Position numbers and translations under genes: made by a program | In this document: positions 1-8,703 of the stretch, in pieces | Layout of the letters: each line of letters opens with the position of its first letter | How positions within the stretch are numbered: position 1 is the stretch's first letter | The notes under the pieces: generated by a model | Database searches by the model: none | What the model saw: the letters and a program-made list of their open reading frames with translations, nothing else | Told to the model about the DNA's origin: nothing | Origin: Roseomonas gilardii | GTDB taxonomy: Bacteria > Pseudomonadota > Alphaproteobacteria > Acetobacterales > Acetobacteraceae | Length of the DNA stretch: 64,000 nt | Direction of reading: 5' to 3' | Assembly (NCBI RefSeq): GCF_001941945.1 | Contig: NZ_CP015583.1 | Location: 3,490,001 to 3,554,000 of the forward strand

Positions 1-449
1 GGCTGAGCCTGGACGAGGACTCCGAGGCGACGAAACAGGGCATCGCCCGCATCCAGGCCGCCTTGAAGGGCAAGGCGGTGGGCGTGCAGGGCTCCACCAC
101 CCATGCAGCCTTCGCGGAACGCTACCTTGCGAAGGTGGCCGATATCCGCCTGTACAAGACCACCGAGCAGCATGACCTCGATCTCGCCGCCGGCCGGCTG
201 GACGCGATCATCGCCGACAGCACGGCACTCCAGGAAACGCTCGGCAAGCCGGACTTCGCGGATTACGCCATCATGGGCCCGGGCTTCACCGGCGGCGTGC
301 TGGGCACCGGCATCGGCGTGGGCCTGCGCAAGCCCGACACGGCGCTGAAAACCCGCTTCGACGAGGCGATCGGCTCCGCCCTGGCGGATGGCACCCTGAA
401 ACGGCTTTCCGAGAAGTGGTTCAAGCTGGACGTGACGCCCCGGCCCTAA
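1..449 (+). CDS. Amino-acid-type ABC transporter substrate-binding protein, 3' part
   Basis: This is the C-terminal ~148 residues of a periplasmic solute-binding protein of the SBP_bac_3 type; the frame is open from base 3 and the start lies outside the window. The segment GKAVGVQGSTTHAAF followed by the DLAAGRLDAIIAD block matches the second lobe of amino-acid binding proteins (Lys/Arg/ornithine and His-type), where the repeated small-residue loops contact the ligand. The protein ends with the usual helix SEKWFKLDV. Permease or ATPase partners are not visible here, so the ligand cannot be named. The family call is secure; the specific substrate is not. Confidence 0.85.
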   Translation, partial: LSLDEDSEATKQGIARIQAALKGKAVGVQGSTTHAAFAERYLAKVADIRLYKTTEQHDLDLAAGRLDAIIADSTALQETLGKPDFADYAIMGPGFTGGVLGTGIGVGLRKPDTALKTRFDEAIGSALADGTLKRLSEKWFKLDVTPRP

Positions 450-636
450 CCTTCCCACCGACAGCCGGAAAGGCGGGCCCGGCCCCCGTACCCTCCGGAA
501 AGTCCCCCGGACAGGATGCGGGCCGCCTTCACGATGGCGCGCGGCGCCGCCGGCCCGTCGCCACCACGCGCCGCCGGTGGCAGTCTGCCGATCATTCCCC
601 GGCGATTCACACGGGGAGCGAAGGGATGGAAACGCC

Positions 637-1731
637 ATGCGCGTCCTGATCATCGGGGCCGGCCCGACGGGGTTGACGCTGGCGCTTGCCCTTCGCCATC
701 GCGGCATCGCCTATCGCCTGATCGAATGCCGCACCGGGCCCGAGCGCTGGTCGCGTGCCCTGGGGCTGCAGGCCCGCACGCTGGAGGTGCTGGACCGGCT
801 GGGGCTGGCCGAGCGCTTCCTCGCCGCCGCGCATCCGCTGGAAGGGGCGGCCTTCCACTTCCCCGGCCAGGAGGTCCGGTTGCGCTTCCAGCATGTGCAT
901 CCGCGCTTCCCGTCCATGGTGGTCCTGCCCCAGTACGAGACCGAGCGGCTCCTGACGGACGCGGGGGCGGCACCGGAGTTCGGCACCGAGTTCCTGGAAA
1001 TGCAGAACGGCAACGCCCTGCTTCGCCACCAGGACGGCCGACTGGAATGGGCGGCCGCGGACTGGATCGCCGGCTGCGACGGCGCCCATAGCAGCCTGCG
1101 GCACAGCCTGGAGCTTCCGTTTCCCGGGCACCGCTACCCGCAGCAACTGGTCCTGGCGGACCTGCCGCTGGAAGGGCTCGACCGCGCCCGCATGCATGTC
1201 TTCCCGGACAGGCCGGCACCGCTGATCTGCTTTCCGCTGCCCGACGGCCACTGGCGGACCGTCGCCCTGCTGCCACCGGATGCGCCACCGCCCGCCCAGG
1301 GCTCCCTGGCCCCCTTCCAGCGCCCGGGCCTGACGCTGGGCGAGCCCTCCTGGTGGAACCTCTTCCGCATCAGCCAGCGGCAGATCCCCCGGATGCAGAT
1401 CGACCGGCGCCTGCTGCTGGGGGATGCCGCGCATATCCACTCGCCGGCCGGTGGGCAGGGCATGAATCTCGGCATCCAGGACGCATGGTCGCTGGCCGCC
1501 GCCTTCGCCGAGGGCCCCGGGGCCGTCGGCCTCTGGGCCGGGCGGCGGCACGGGCTCGCGCGACAGGTGATCCGCGCCACGGATCTGATGACCCGGATGA
1601 TGACCACCCGCTCGCCCGTCCTGGCTTCCCTCCGCGACCGGGCCTTCCGCCTAGTGGCGGGCACGCCCGCCCTGGCCCGGCAGATGGAGAGCGGCCTGGC
1701 CGGCCTGCGCTACCCCGCCCCGCCGGCCTGA
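637..1731 (+). CDS. FAD-dependent monooxygenase (PHBH/aromatic hydroxylase fold)
   Basis: A 364-residue flavoprotein of the p-hydroxybenzoate hydroxylase family. An N-terminal dinucleotide-binding motif GAGPTGLTLALALR (about residues 7-20), the family DG motif in CDGAHSSLRHSL and the GD motif LLLGDAAHIHSPAGGQG mark the FAD/NAD(P)H sites. Such enzymes hydroxylate aromatic or polyketide-like rings using NAD(P)H and O2. The ATG at 637 directly precedes the beta-strand RVLIIGAGPTG, as expected for the family; an in-frame start at 577 would add an unrelated 20-residue leader. It is at the short end for the family and lacks the C-terminal thioredoxin-like domain of phenol hydroxylases. The flanks give no substrate hint. 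Confidence 0.87.
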   Translation: MRVLIIGAGPTGLTLALALRHRGIAYRLIECRTGPERWSRALGLQARTLEVLDRLGLAERFLAAAHPLEGAAFHFPGQEVRLRFQHVHPRFPSMVVLPQYETERLLTDAGAAPEFGTEFLEMQNGNALLRHQDGRLEWAAADWIAGCDGAHSSLRHSLELPFPGHRYPQQLVLADLPLEGLDRARMHVFPDRPAPLICFPLPDGHWRTVALLPPDAPPPAQGSLAPFQRPGLTLGEPSWWNLFRISQRQIPRMQIDRRLLLGDAAHIHSPAGGQGMNLGIQDAWSLAAAFAEGPGAVGLWAGRRHGLARQVIRATDLMTRMMTTRSPVLASLRDRAFRLVAGTPALARQMESGLAGLRYPAPPA

Positions 1732-1749
1732 CCGGCGGGCATGGCCCCT

Positions 1750-1781
1750 GCCGTGCGGCGCCATGGCCAGGGCCGCACGGG
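1750..1781. terminator. Hairpin between convergent genes
   Basis: A 9-bp inverted repeat, ccgtgcggc (1751-1759) and gccgcacgg (1772-1780), lies between the stop codons of the convergent FAD monooxygenase and BASS transporter. There is no T-run, so it is only a candidate bidirectional or Rho-assisted terminator. Confidence 0.35.
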
Positions 1782-1822
1782 GCCGGGTGCCGCCGGGCAA
1801 TCCGCCCGGCAGCCCTCGGCGA

Positions 1823-2881
1823 TCAGGCGCGCTGCGCCGCCACGGCCGGCGGCGCGGCGGCGATGCGCTCGGCCTCGGCCGCCTCGCGCCCCCAACGGGT
1901 GGCGAGGGAGGCGCAGACCATGAGCTGGATCTGGTGGAACAGCATGATCGGCAGCACGATCATGCTCACCGCCTGTCCGCTGAACAGCAGGCTGGCCATG
2001 GGGATGCCGCTGGCGAGGCTCTTCTTGGAGCCGCAGAACAGGATGGTGATCCGGTCCTCGCGCGAGAAACCGGCGGCGCGGGTGTACCAGTGCAGCAGCA
2101 GCATCACCACCGCCAGCAGCGCGGCATTGGCCACCAGCAGGATCGCGATACTCAGCACGTCCACCTGATGCCACAGCCCGTTCACCACGCCCTCGCTGAA
2201 GGCGCCATAGACGACGAAGAGGATCGAGGAACGGTCCACATACCCCACAAGCTGCTTGTGCCGGTGCAGCACCGGCATCAGCCAGCGGCGCACGAGCTGG
2301 CCCAGCACGAAGGGCAGCAGCAGCTGCAGCATGATGCCGCGGATCGCTCCGAAGGAGATGCCGCTCTCGCCGTTCGTGGTCATCAGCACGCCCACCAGCA
2401 ACGGCGTCAGCACGATGCCGATGAGGTTCGAGACCGAGGCCGCGCAAAGCGCCGCCGGCACGTTGCCGCGCGCGATCGAGGTGAAGGCGATGGAGGACTG
2501 CACCGTGGAGGGCAGCACGCCGACGAAGATGATGCCGAGCGCCAGCATCTCGCCCAGCGCCGGGCGCACCGCATAGCTCAGGCCGATGGCCAGGATCGGG
2601 AAGAGCAGATAGGTGGACAGGAAGACCACCAGCTGCAGCTTCCAGTTCGTCACCCCGGCCATCACCGCCTCCCGCGACAGGCGGGCGCCATAGAGGAAGA
2701 ACAGCAGGGCGATGGCGAAATTGGTGGCATAGTCCACCACCTCGGCCGCCTCGCCCCGGGCCGGCAGGACACTGGCCAGGACCACCATGCCGATGATCAG
2801 GAGGATATAGGGATCGATCCGCAGGCGGGCCAGGATCGAACGCCTGGCCGGCGGAGCGGCGCTGGATGGGTTTGCGGCCAC
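1823..2881 (-). CDS. Bile acid:sodium symporter family transporter (YfeH/SLC10A7-like)
   Basis: A 352-residue inner-membrane protein with about nine to ten hydrophobic helices, of the SBF-like/BASS superfamily. Features of the family include the short motif SKKSLASGIPMA in the second half (cognate of the substrate/Na+ site with crossing helices) and GVLPSTVQSS in the first half. The gene opens with a GTG at 2881, preceded by a purine-rich AGGGGGCG on the coding strand. It is divergent from a LysR-type regulator with a 97-bp shared intergenic region holding an inverted repeat, so regulation by that neighbour is likely. YfeH-type members have no settled substrate; organic anions are the usual inference. 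Confidence 0.85.
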   Translation of the reverse strand: MAANPSSAAPPARRSILARLRIDPYILLIIGMVVLASVLPARGEAAEVVDYATNFAIALLFFLYGARLSREAVMAGVTNWKLQLVVFLSTYLLFPILAIGLSYAVRPALGEMLALGIIFVGVLPSTVQSSIAFTSIARGNVPAALCAASVSNLIGIVLTPLLVGVLMTTNGESGISFGAIRGIMLQLLLPFVLGQLVRRWLMPVLHRHKQLVGYVDRSSILFVVYGAFSEGVVNGLWHQVDVLSIAILLVANAALLAVVMLLLHWYTRAAGFSREDRITILFCGSKKSLASGIPMASLLFSGQAVSMIVLPIMLFHQIQLMVCASLATRWGREAAEAERIAAAPPAVAAQRA

Positions 2882-2946
2882 GGGAAACGCCCCCTGTCAC
2901 AGGAATGACTTCGGTTGTGGGGCCTCCTTTGCCCATTCGCACCAAA

Positions 2947-2968
2947 AATGACAGAATTAACAGTCATT
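2947..2968. promoter_or_regulatory. Inverted repeat, candidate LysR-type operator
   Basis: AATGAC and GTCATT form perfect 6-bp arms separated by 10 bp, in an AT-rich patch between the divergent transporter and LysR genes. The right arm ends 10 bp before the regulator start, fitting autorepression plus control of the divergent transporter. The spacing and the internal T-N11-A positions suit LysR-type sites. Confidence 0.55.
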
Positions 2969-2978
2969 GTGGAATCCG

Positions 2979-3839
2979 ATGACCCAGGCGCCCTTCGATC
3001 CGCTGCTGCTGCGCACCTTCCTGGCCGTCGCGGAAACCCGGCACTTCACCGCCGCCGGGCAGCGCCTCGGGCTGAGCCAGTCCACCGTCAGCCAGCACAT
3101 CCGCCGGCTGGAGGAACAGGCCGGGCGGCCCTTGCTGTTGCGCGACACGCATTCCGTCACCCTCACCACCGATGGCGAGGCGATGCGGGGCTTCGCCACC
3201 ACCATCCTGGAGGCCCATGCCCGCGCCGCCGCCTTCTTCGCCGGCACGGAGCTGCGCGGGCGGCTGCGCTTCGGCACCTCGGAGGACCTCGTCTCCTCCC
3301 GCCTGCCCGAGATCCTGCGGGAATTCGTCCGCTCCAACCCGGCCGTGGATCTCGACCTGACCGTGGGGCTCAGCGCCCTGCTCTATGACCGGCTGGATGC
3401 CGGGGAGCTCGACCTGATCTGCGCCAAGCGCCGCCCGGGCGAGCGGCGCGGCCGCCCGGTCTGGCGGGAAAGGCTGGCCTGGATCGGCACCGCCGGAACC
3501 GTGCTGGACCCGGAGGAACCCCTGCCCCTGGTCGCCTATCCCAACCGCTCCATCACCCGTGCCCTGGCGCTGGAGGCGCTGGAACGCTCCGGACGCCGCT
3601 GGCGCATGTCCTGCTCCTCCGGCAGCCTGAGTGGGCTGACCGCCGCCGTGCTGGCCGGGCTCGGCGTCACCGCGCAGTCGCGCCTGCTGCTGGGAGGCGC
3701 GCTGGTGGAGGTGCCGGGGCCGGAGCTGGACGAGGTGGAATTCGTCGTCACCGGCCGCAGCGAGAGGCTGCACGGTGCCGCCGCCGCCCTGGCCGACCTT
3801 CTCCTGCTGAACGCCGCGCGCCTCCAGCCGGCCGCGTGA
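2979..3839 (+). CDS. LysR-family transcriptional regulator
   Basis: A 286-residue LTTR. The N-terminal winged helix-turn-helix covers roughly residues 5-65 (FLAVAETRHFTAAGQRLGLS then QSTVSQHIRRLEEQAG), followed by the linker helix and a co-inducer-binding domain from about residue 90. The ATG at 2979 begins MTQAPFDPLLL and is chosen because homologues start 8-12 residues before the first helix; an upstream TTG lies inside the operator-like repeat. It is divergent from the BASS transporter and probably controls it, which is the standard LTTR arrangement. The effector is unknown. Confidence 0.93.
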   Translation: MTQAPFDPLLLRTFLAVAETRHFTAAGQRLGLSQSTVSQHIRRLEEQAGRPLLLRDTHSVTLTTDGEAMRGFATTILEAHARAAAFFAGTELRGRLRFGTSEDLVSSRLPEILREFVRSNPAVDLDLTVGLSALLYDRLDAGELDLICAKRRPGERRGRPVWRERLAWIGTAGTVLDPEEPLPLVAYPNRSITRALALEALERSGRRWRMSCSSGSLSGLTAAVLAGLGVTAQSRLLLGGALVEVPGPELDEVEFVVTGRSERLHGAAAALADLLLLNAARLQPAA

Positions 3840-3962
3840 TCCCCACCCGGCGCACCGGAGGGCCGCATGGGGCGGCGCTCCCGTCCCCGGCCGCGATTCC
3901 ATCGGTAGGCGACAGCAGCGCGCCGGGGCAGGATCGCCGCAGGGCATGACGGGACATCCTCC

Positions 3963-5180
3963 ATGACGACAGCCGACAGGACGGAAACGGGCGGCCAGGC
4001 GCATCACCCCCTGCTGCGGCGGCGCGACGGCCACCATGCCCGCGTCACCTTCGAGGAGCTCTTCTTCGACCTCGTCTATGTCTTCGCCGTCACCCAGGTC
4101 TCGCATGGGCTGCTGCACCACCTGGGCGCGGCCGGGGCGGTGGAGGCGCTGATCCTCTGGTTCGCCGTCTGGCTGGGCTGGCAGTACACCTGCTGGGTCA
4201 CGAACTGGTTCAACCCGGAAACGCCGCAGATCCGTGGCCTGCTCTTCGGCACCATGCTGGCCGGGCTGGTGATGGCGGCCGCCCTGCCCCAGGCCTTCGG
4301 CGACCGCGGACTCGTCTTCGCCCTGGCCTATGCCGCCATGCAGGTGGGGCGCACGGGCTTCATCGCCTGCCAGCTTCCCGCCGGGCATCCGCTGGCTGCC
4401 AACTACCGACGGATGCTGGGCTGGGTCTGCATCGCGGCGGTGCTCTGGGTCCTTGGCGGGCTGGTCCCGGCGCCCTGGCGGCACCTGCTCTGGGTCCTGG
4501 CCATCCTCTGCGAATACGTCTCCCCCATGTTTGGCTTCGCCCTGCCGGGGCTGGGCCGTTCCCGGACGCGGGACTGGACCATCGAGGGCGGGCACCTCGC
4601 CGAGCGCTGCCAGCTCTTCGTCATCGTCGCCCTGGGCGAGACGGTGCTCGTCACCGGCGCCACCCTGGCCGACGAAGGGGCCTGGGACCCGCCCACCCTG
4701 ATCGCCTTCCTCTCCGCCTTCCTCGGCAGCCTCGCCATGTGGTGGGTCTATTTCGGCACCAGCGGCCGGGACGGCAGCACGGTCATCACCCATTCCCCCG
4801 ACCCCGGCCGGATCGGTGCCTTGTTCCACTACATCCACGCCATCCTGCTCGCCGGCATCATCGTGACCGCCGTCGGCAACGACCTCGTCATCGCCCATCC
4901 CGACGGGCGCATGACCGTGGCGGCGTCGGCCACGCTGATCGGCGGGCCGGCGCTCTATCTCTTCGGCTCCGGCCTCTACAAGCGCGTGGTCTACGGCCTC
5001 TGGCCGTCCTCGCATCTTGGGGGCCTCGCCGTGCTCGCCCTGATGGTGCCCTTCGCCTTCACCACTGACCTGCTGATGATCGGCGCCCTGACCACGCTGG
5101 TGATGCTGGCCGTGGGCTTCTGGGAAAGCCGCATCCTGCGCCCCAGCCCGGAAGCGCGGCTGGCCGGCACATCGCCCTGA
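3963..5180 (+). CDS. Low temperature requirement protein A (LtrA) family membrane protein
   Basis: A 405-residue polytopic membrane protein (about 10-12 hydrophobic segments) recognised by the N-terminal LtrA signature VTFEELFFDLVYVFAVTQ (about residues 28-45) and the charged loop GGHLAERCQLFVIVALGE further on. The family takes its name from a Listeria cold-growth locus but has no assigned biochemical activity. The gene stands alone between LysR and a convergent aminotransferase-fold gene, so there is no operon context. Length is normal for the family. Confidence 0.9.
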   Translation: MTTADRTETGGQAHHPLLRRRDGHHARVTFEELFFDLVYVFAVTQVSHGLLHHLGAAGAVEALILWFAVWLGWQYTCWVTNWFNPETPQIRGLLFGTMLAGLVMAAALPQAFGDRGLVFALAYAAMQVGRTGFIACQLPAGHPLAANYRRMLGWVCIAAVLWVLGGLVPAPWRHLLWVLAILCEYVSPMFGFALPGLGRSRTRDWTIEGGHLAERCQLFVIVALGETVLVTGATLADEGAWDPPTLIAFLSAFLGSLAMWWVYFGTSGRDGSTVITHSPDPGRIGALFHYIHAILLAGIIVTAVGNDLVIAHPDGRMTVAASATLIGGPALYLFGSGLYKRVVYGLWPSSHLGGLAVLALMVPFAFTTDLLMIGALTTLVMLAVGFWESRILRPSPEARLAGTSP

Positions 5181-5192
5181 CGGGAAGCCGTC

Positions 5193-5220
5193 GCCGGAGG
5201 TTGCGTTCCGGACCTCCGGC
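5193..5220. terminator. Hairpin between convergent genes
   Basis: Perfect 9-bp arms gccggaggt (5193-5201) and acctccggc (5212-5220) with a 10-nt loop, in the 49-bp gap between the convergent LtrA and aminotransferase-fold genes. It lacks a T-run but is well placed to end both transcripts. Confidence 0.5.
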
Positions 5221-5229
5221 GATTCCGGG

Positions 5230-6363
5230 TCAGCGTCCCAGCACCTCGCCCAGCAGGCCGGCGAAGCGGTCGATATCCGCTTCCTCCACCCAGACATGCG
5301 CGCTGATCCGCAGCACGCCGAGCCGGTCGCTGGCGAAGGCGCCTCGCTCCGCCAGGGCCGCGATCGCATGGGGTGGTAACCCGCCCGGCAGGCGCAGGCC
5401 CAGGATATGCGGCGCGCGGCGATGCCGTGGCGGGCAGGCGAGGCCCATTGCCTCCAACCGCTCGACCAGCCGGTCCGTCAGGGCGCGCAGCCGCGCCTCC
5501 ACCGCCGCCGCGCCCCAGGATGCCACCAGTTCCAGCCCCGTCGCCGCCATGGGCAGCGCCACCGGATCATCACGCTCGCCCCGGTCGTAGCGCGCCGCGC
5601 CCGGCGCGGGCCGGCCTTGCGGCATGTTGAAGCCGTTCTCCTCCAGCGGCTGGCCGGACTGGCGCTCCGGCGCGGCGTAGAGGAAGGCCAGGCTGTAGGG
5701 GCCCAGCACCCATTTATAGGTCGGGAAGGCCAGGAAATCCGGCCGCCAGCGCCCGACATCCACCGGCAGCACGCCCACCGCCTGGGTGGCATCGACCACC
5801 ACCGCCCCGCCCTGTCGCCGGACCGCCGGGATCACCCGGTCCAGGTCGATCGGCGCGCCGTCGCACCAGTGCAGCGGCGTCAACGTGGCGACGCCCAGGG
5901 GTGCCGCGCCGGGGCGGTCGATCGCCTCCAGCAGCGCGGCGGTCCAGTCGCCATCCGCCGCTCGCGGCACCGCCTCCACCACCAGCCCGCGCTGCCGCGC
6001 CAACCGGTCCCAGGGCAGGCAGAGGGAGGGGAACTCGTCCTGCACGCGCAGCACGCGCGAGCCCGCAGGCAGTTCCAGGTTCAACGCCGCCGTGGCGATG
6101 CCGTGGCTGACGGAGCCGGTGATGGCGATGTCGCCGGGCACCGCGCCGATCAGCCGCGCCGCCGCGGCACGGGCCCGCACGCCCCAGTTCGCGGCCTCGC
6201 TGCGCGGCACCGCCCAGGGATGGCTCTTGCTGGCCACCCCCACCTCCCCCGCCGCCCGCACCGAACGCGGCAGCGGCGAGTAGGCGGCAGCGTCGAGATA
6301 GGCGATCCCCTCGGGGATCTCGAAAAGGGCACGTTGGCTGGCCAGGGGTGGGGTCTGGGTCAT
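5230..6363 (-). CDS. Aminotransferase class V-fold PLP-dependent enzyme
   Basis: A 377-residue fold-type I PLP enzyme of the class V/cysteine desulfurase-like group. Visible features are the N-terminal AYLDAAAYSPLP, the GSVSHGIATAALN segment that cups the cofactor phosphate, the Asp-bearing VVVDATQAVGVLPVD (Asp pairs with the pyridine nitrogen), and FPTYKWVLGPY, whose Lys is the predicted Schiff-base residue. Members include kynureninase-like enzymes, isopenicillin-N epimerase-like proteins and desulfurases; none of the specific signatures decides between them. The start at 6363 gives the normal N-terminus, while nine extra upstream residues would be needed for an earlier ATG. It lies 56 bp from the sensor kinase gene, on the same strand, so read-through is possible. 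Confidence 0.85.
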   Translation of the reverse strand: MTQTPPLASQRALFEIPEGIAYLDAAAYSPLPRSVRAAGEVGVASKSHPWAVPRSEAANWGVRARAAAARLIGAVPGDIAITGSVSHGIATAALNLELPAGSRVLRVQDEFPSLCLPWDRLARQRGLVVEAVPRAADGDWTAALLEAIDRPGAAPLGVATLTPLHWCDGAPIDLDRVIPAVRRQGGAVVVDATQAVGVLPVDVGRWRPDFLAFPTYKWVLGPYSLAFLYAAPERQSGQPLEENGFNMPQGRPAPGAARYDRGERDDPVALPMAATGLELVASWGAAAVEARLRALTDRLVERLEAMGLACPPRHRRAPHILGLRLPGGLPPHAIAALAERGAFASDRLGVLRISAHVWVEEADIDRFAGLLGEVLGR

Positions 6364-6418
6364 GGGCCAGGGAAGAACGGCAGGCCACACCTGTCCAGGC
6401 GGGACCGTCCGCCAGGCC

Positions 6419-7891
6419 TCAGCGCCGCCCGGGCAGGGCCGCCGCGCTCTCCTCCCGTGCCGGCTCCGCGAGGCTCGCCGGCCCGCTGCCCGTCGCCGGC
6501 CTCTGCCCAGGCACGGGGCCGGCGCCGATCCCGGGAAGGGTCAGGATCACCGCGAAACCATCGGCCGAGTCGCTGCGGAAGCGCAGGCTGCCGCCATGCG
6601 CCCGGACCACCTCGTCGGCGATGGCGAGGCCGAGCCCGGCACCGGTGCGTCCCTCGCCGCGCGGATGGAAGGGCTCCCGCACCCGGGCCCAGAGGGTAGG
6701 CGGAATGCCCGGCCCGTCATCCACCACCTCCAGCACGGCGTCTCCGCCCTGGCGGAAGACCCGGACCTCCAGCCGCGAGGCCGCGCCATGCTGGAGCGCG
6801 TTGTTCACCAGGTTCGACACGGCCTCCCTCAGGCTGATCGGATCGCCCGGGACGATCGCCGGCTCCTCGGGCGCGTCCAGCGACAGCAGCGGCGCCGCGG
6901 CGCCATCGCCTTCCGGCAGGTCCAGCAGAATCCTGCGCGCCAGCGCCACAAGGTCCACCGGCTCCGGCGGCACCACATCGGGCCGGTGCGTCACCATGGC
7001 ATGGTTGAACAACTGCCCTACCAGCCGGCCGAGCTGTTCGGTGCGGGCGGCGATGCGCCGCAACTGGGTGGCCCGGCGCGCGGGATCGCCCTCCACCGAC
7101 AGAAGATCGACCTGCGAGGCCAGCCCCGCGAGCGGCGTGCGGATCTGGTGCGCGGCATCGCCGATCATCCGCTGCATCATGCCGATCCGCCGGTCCAGGC
7201 GTGCCATGAAGCCGTCGATGGCGCCGACCAGCGCCGCGATCTCCGGCGGTGCCGCCACGGCCAGCGGGCTCAGGTCGCGCGGATCGCGCTCGCGCAGCGC
7301 GTCCTGCACCTGCTTCAGCGGCGCCAGCACGTGCTTGATGGCCAGCAGCGTCGCCAGCAGCGCCAGGCCGGTCAGCAGCAGCACGCCGAGGATGGCCTTG
7401 CCCGCGATGTCGCGCGCCAGCGCGGTGCGCGCGTGCAGCGTCTGCGCCACCGCCACCAGGGCCCAGCCCTCGCCCAGCCGGCGCGTGGTGACCGCGATGC
7501 GCACGGGCTCTCCACGCCAGACCCCATCCTCCACCAGCACGCGGCCCTGGCGCAGCAGCGCCTGCTCCCGCGGCGTCTCCGGGCCGAGCGCGAGATCGGG
7601 CGATCCCGCCACCACGACGCCGCGCGGGTCCACCACCTTGTAGGCCACACGGTCCATGGCGGAGAGCGAAGCGAGAACGGAAACCGGTGGCTCCACCGCC
7701 ACCATGGCGCCCTGCTGGTAGGTGTTCTCGGCGATCTGCGATGCACCGTAGCGCAACAGCGTGTCATGGGCGCTGCCGGCCGTCACCCAGGCATAGTACC
7801 AGCCCGCCACCGCGAAACAGGCGCCGACCGAGCCGAGCACGAACAGCAGCAGCACCGCCACCCGCGCATGCAGGGAGCGCACCGCGCTCAT
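6419..7891 (-). CDS. Sensor histidine kinase, TctE/QseC-like
   Basis: A 490-residue membrane kinase. One helix near residues 10-30, a periplasmic sensor of the two-component sensor N-terminal type (about 35-165), a second helix (about 166-186), a HAMP region, the dimerisation/phosphoacceptor box DAAHQIRTPLAGL with phospho-His at about 248, and an ATPase domain with N box NLVNNALQHG, G1 box VDDGPGIP and G2 box GAGLGLAI. The QIRTPLAGLASQ style H-box and the sensor type are those of TctE, the citrate/tricarboxylate sensor. It overlaps the upstream response regulator by ATGA (7888-7891), so the two are translationally coupled. Confidence 0.93.
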   Translation of the reverse strand: MSAVRSLHARVAVLLLFVLGSVGACFAVAGWYYAWVTAGSAHDTLLRYGASQIAENTYQQGAMVAVEPPVSVLASLSAMDRVAYKVVDPRGVVVAGSPDLALGPETPREQALLRQGRVLVEDGVWRGEPVRIAVTTRRLGEGWALVAVAQTLHARTALARDIAGKAILGVLLLTGLALLATLLAIKHVLAPLKQVQDALRERDPRDLSPLAVAAPPEIAALVGAIDGFMARLDRRIGMMQRMIGDAAHQIRTPLAGLASQVDLLSVEGDPARRATQLRRIAARTEQLGRLVGQLFNHAMVTHRPDVVPPEPVDLVALARRILLDLPEGDGAAAPLLSLDAPEEPAIVPGDPISLREAVSNLVNNALQHGAASRLEVRVFRQGGDAVLEVVDDGPGIPPTLWARVREPFHPRGEGRTGAGLGLAIADEVVRAHGGSLRFRSDSADGFAVILTLPGIGAGPVPGQRPATGSGPASLAEPAREESAAALPGRR

Positions 7892-8553
7892 CGCGGCGCG
7901 AGCTGGTAGCCGAGGCCGCGCAGCGTGCGGATCTCGGCGCGGGAGGCAGCGATCTTGCGGCGCAGGCGGGCGACATACTGCTCCACCGCATTGGCGCCAG
8001 CGGCCCCGTCCAGGCCGAAGAGCCGCTCCACGATCTGCTCCTTGCCGACGATGCGGCCGCCCCGCGCCACGAGGATCTCCAGCAGCGCCAGCTCCCGCCG
8101 CGTCAGGTCCAGCGGCTCACCCTCCACGCTCGCGATACGGCCGGACAGGTCGATGGCGATGTCGCCGAAACGGATCGCGTTGGTGGCACTGCCGCTGCCC
8201 CGCCGCAGCAGGACGCGGACGCGCGCCTCCAGCTCCAGGAAGTCGAAGGGCTTCACCAGATAGTCGTCGGCCCCGAGATCGAGCGCCCCGACCCGGTCCG
8301 CCACGCCGGAACGCGCCGTCAGCATCAGCACCGGCGTCGCCAGCCGCCGCTCCCGCGCATGGCGCAGCAGGGCCAGCCCGTCCGGCGGCGGCAGCATCAC
8401 ATCGAGGATGAAGAGGTCATAGGGCTGCACATCCATCCGCGCCGCAGCCCCCTCGCCGTCGCGCTCCCAGTCCACCTCGTGCCCCATCCTCTGCAGGCGG
8501 GCCTGGATGCCCTCGCCCACATCCGCCGTGTCCTCGACCAACAGGATCCGCAT
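7888..8553 (-). CDS. OmpR/TctD-type response regulator
   Basis: A 221-residue regulator: receiver domain (residues 1-115) with acidic pocket E7/D8, phospho-acceptor D51 in FILDVMLP, T79 and K101 in DDYLVKPFD, followed by a winged-helix DNA-binding domain (about 125-220) with the recognition helix in NAVEQYVARLRRKI. It is the first gene of the pair with the TctE-like kinase. The 150 bp upstream is shared with a divergently transcribed ABC transporter operon, its probable target; classical TctD instead controls a tripartite tricarboxylate transporter, which is absent here. Confidence 0.94.
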   Translation of the reverse strand: MRILLVEDTADVGEGIQARLQRMGHEVDWERDGEGAAARMDVQPYDLFILDVMLPPPDGLALLRHARERRLATPVLMLTARSGVADRVGALDLGADDYLVKPFDFLELEARVRVLLRRGSGSATNAIRFGDIAIDLSGRIASVEGEPLDLTRRELALLEILVARGGRIVGKEQIVERLFGLDGAAGANAVEQYVARLRRKIAASRAEIRTLRGLGYQLAPR

Positions 8554-8703
8554 TGCCCCGCCATCTTCGCACCGCACCGTCATGCCGCGGCGCAGCAACG
8601 ATTTTTGCGCGCCTGTCAGTTTGGCAACAGATTGGAAGGATATCCAGGGTGCAAGCCCGGGCCGCGAAGGAACCGGGGAAACCAGGGAAGAGAGGGTCCG
8701 GAA

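Noticed and set aside
2967-2978. TTG start for the LysR gene at 2967
   Set aside because: It falls inside the operator-like repeat and adds MWNP, absent from usual LTTR N-termini; the ATG at 2979 fits better.
2964-5369. Minus-strand open frame of about 800 codons opposite LysR and LtrA
   Set aside because: Antisense shadow of two recognised genes; composition is Gly/Glu/His-rich and unlike any family.
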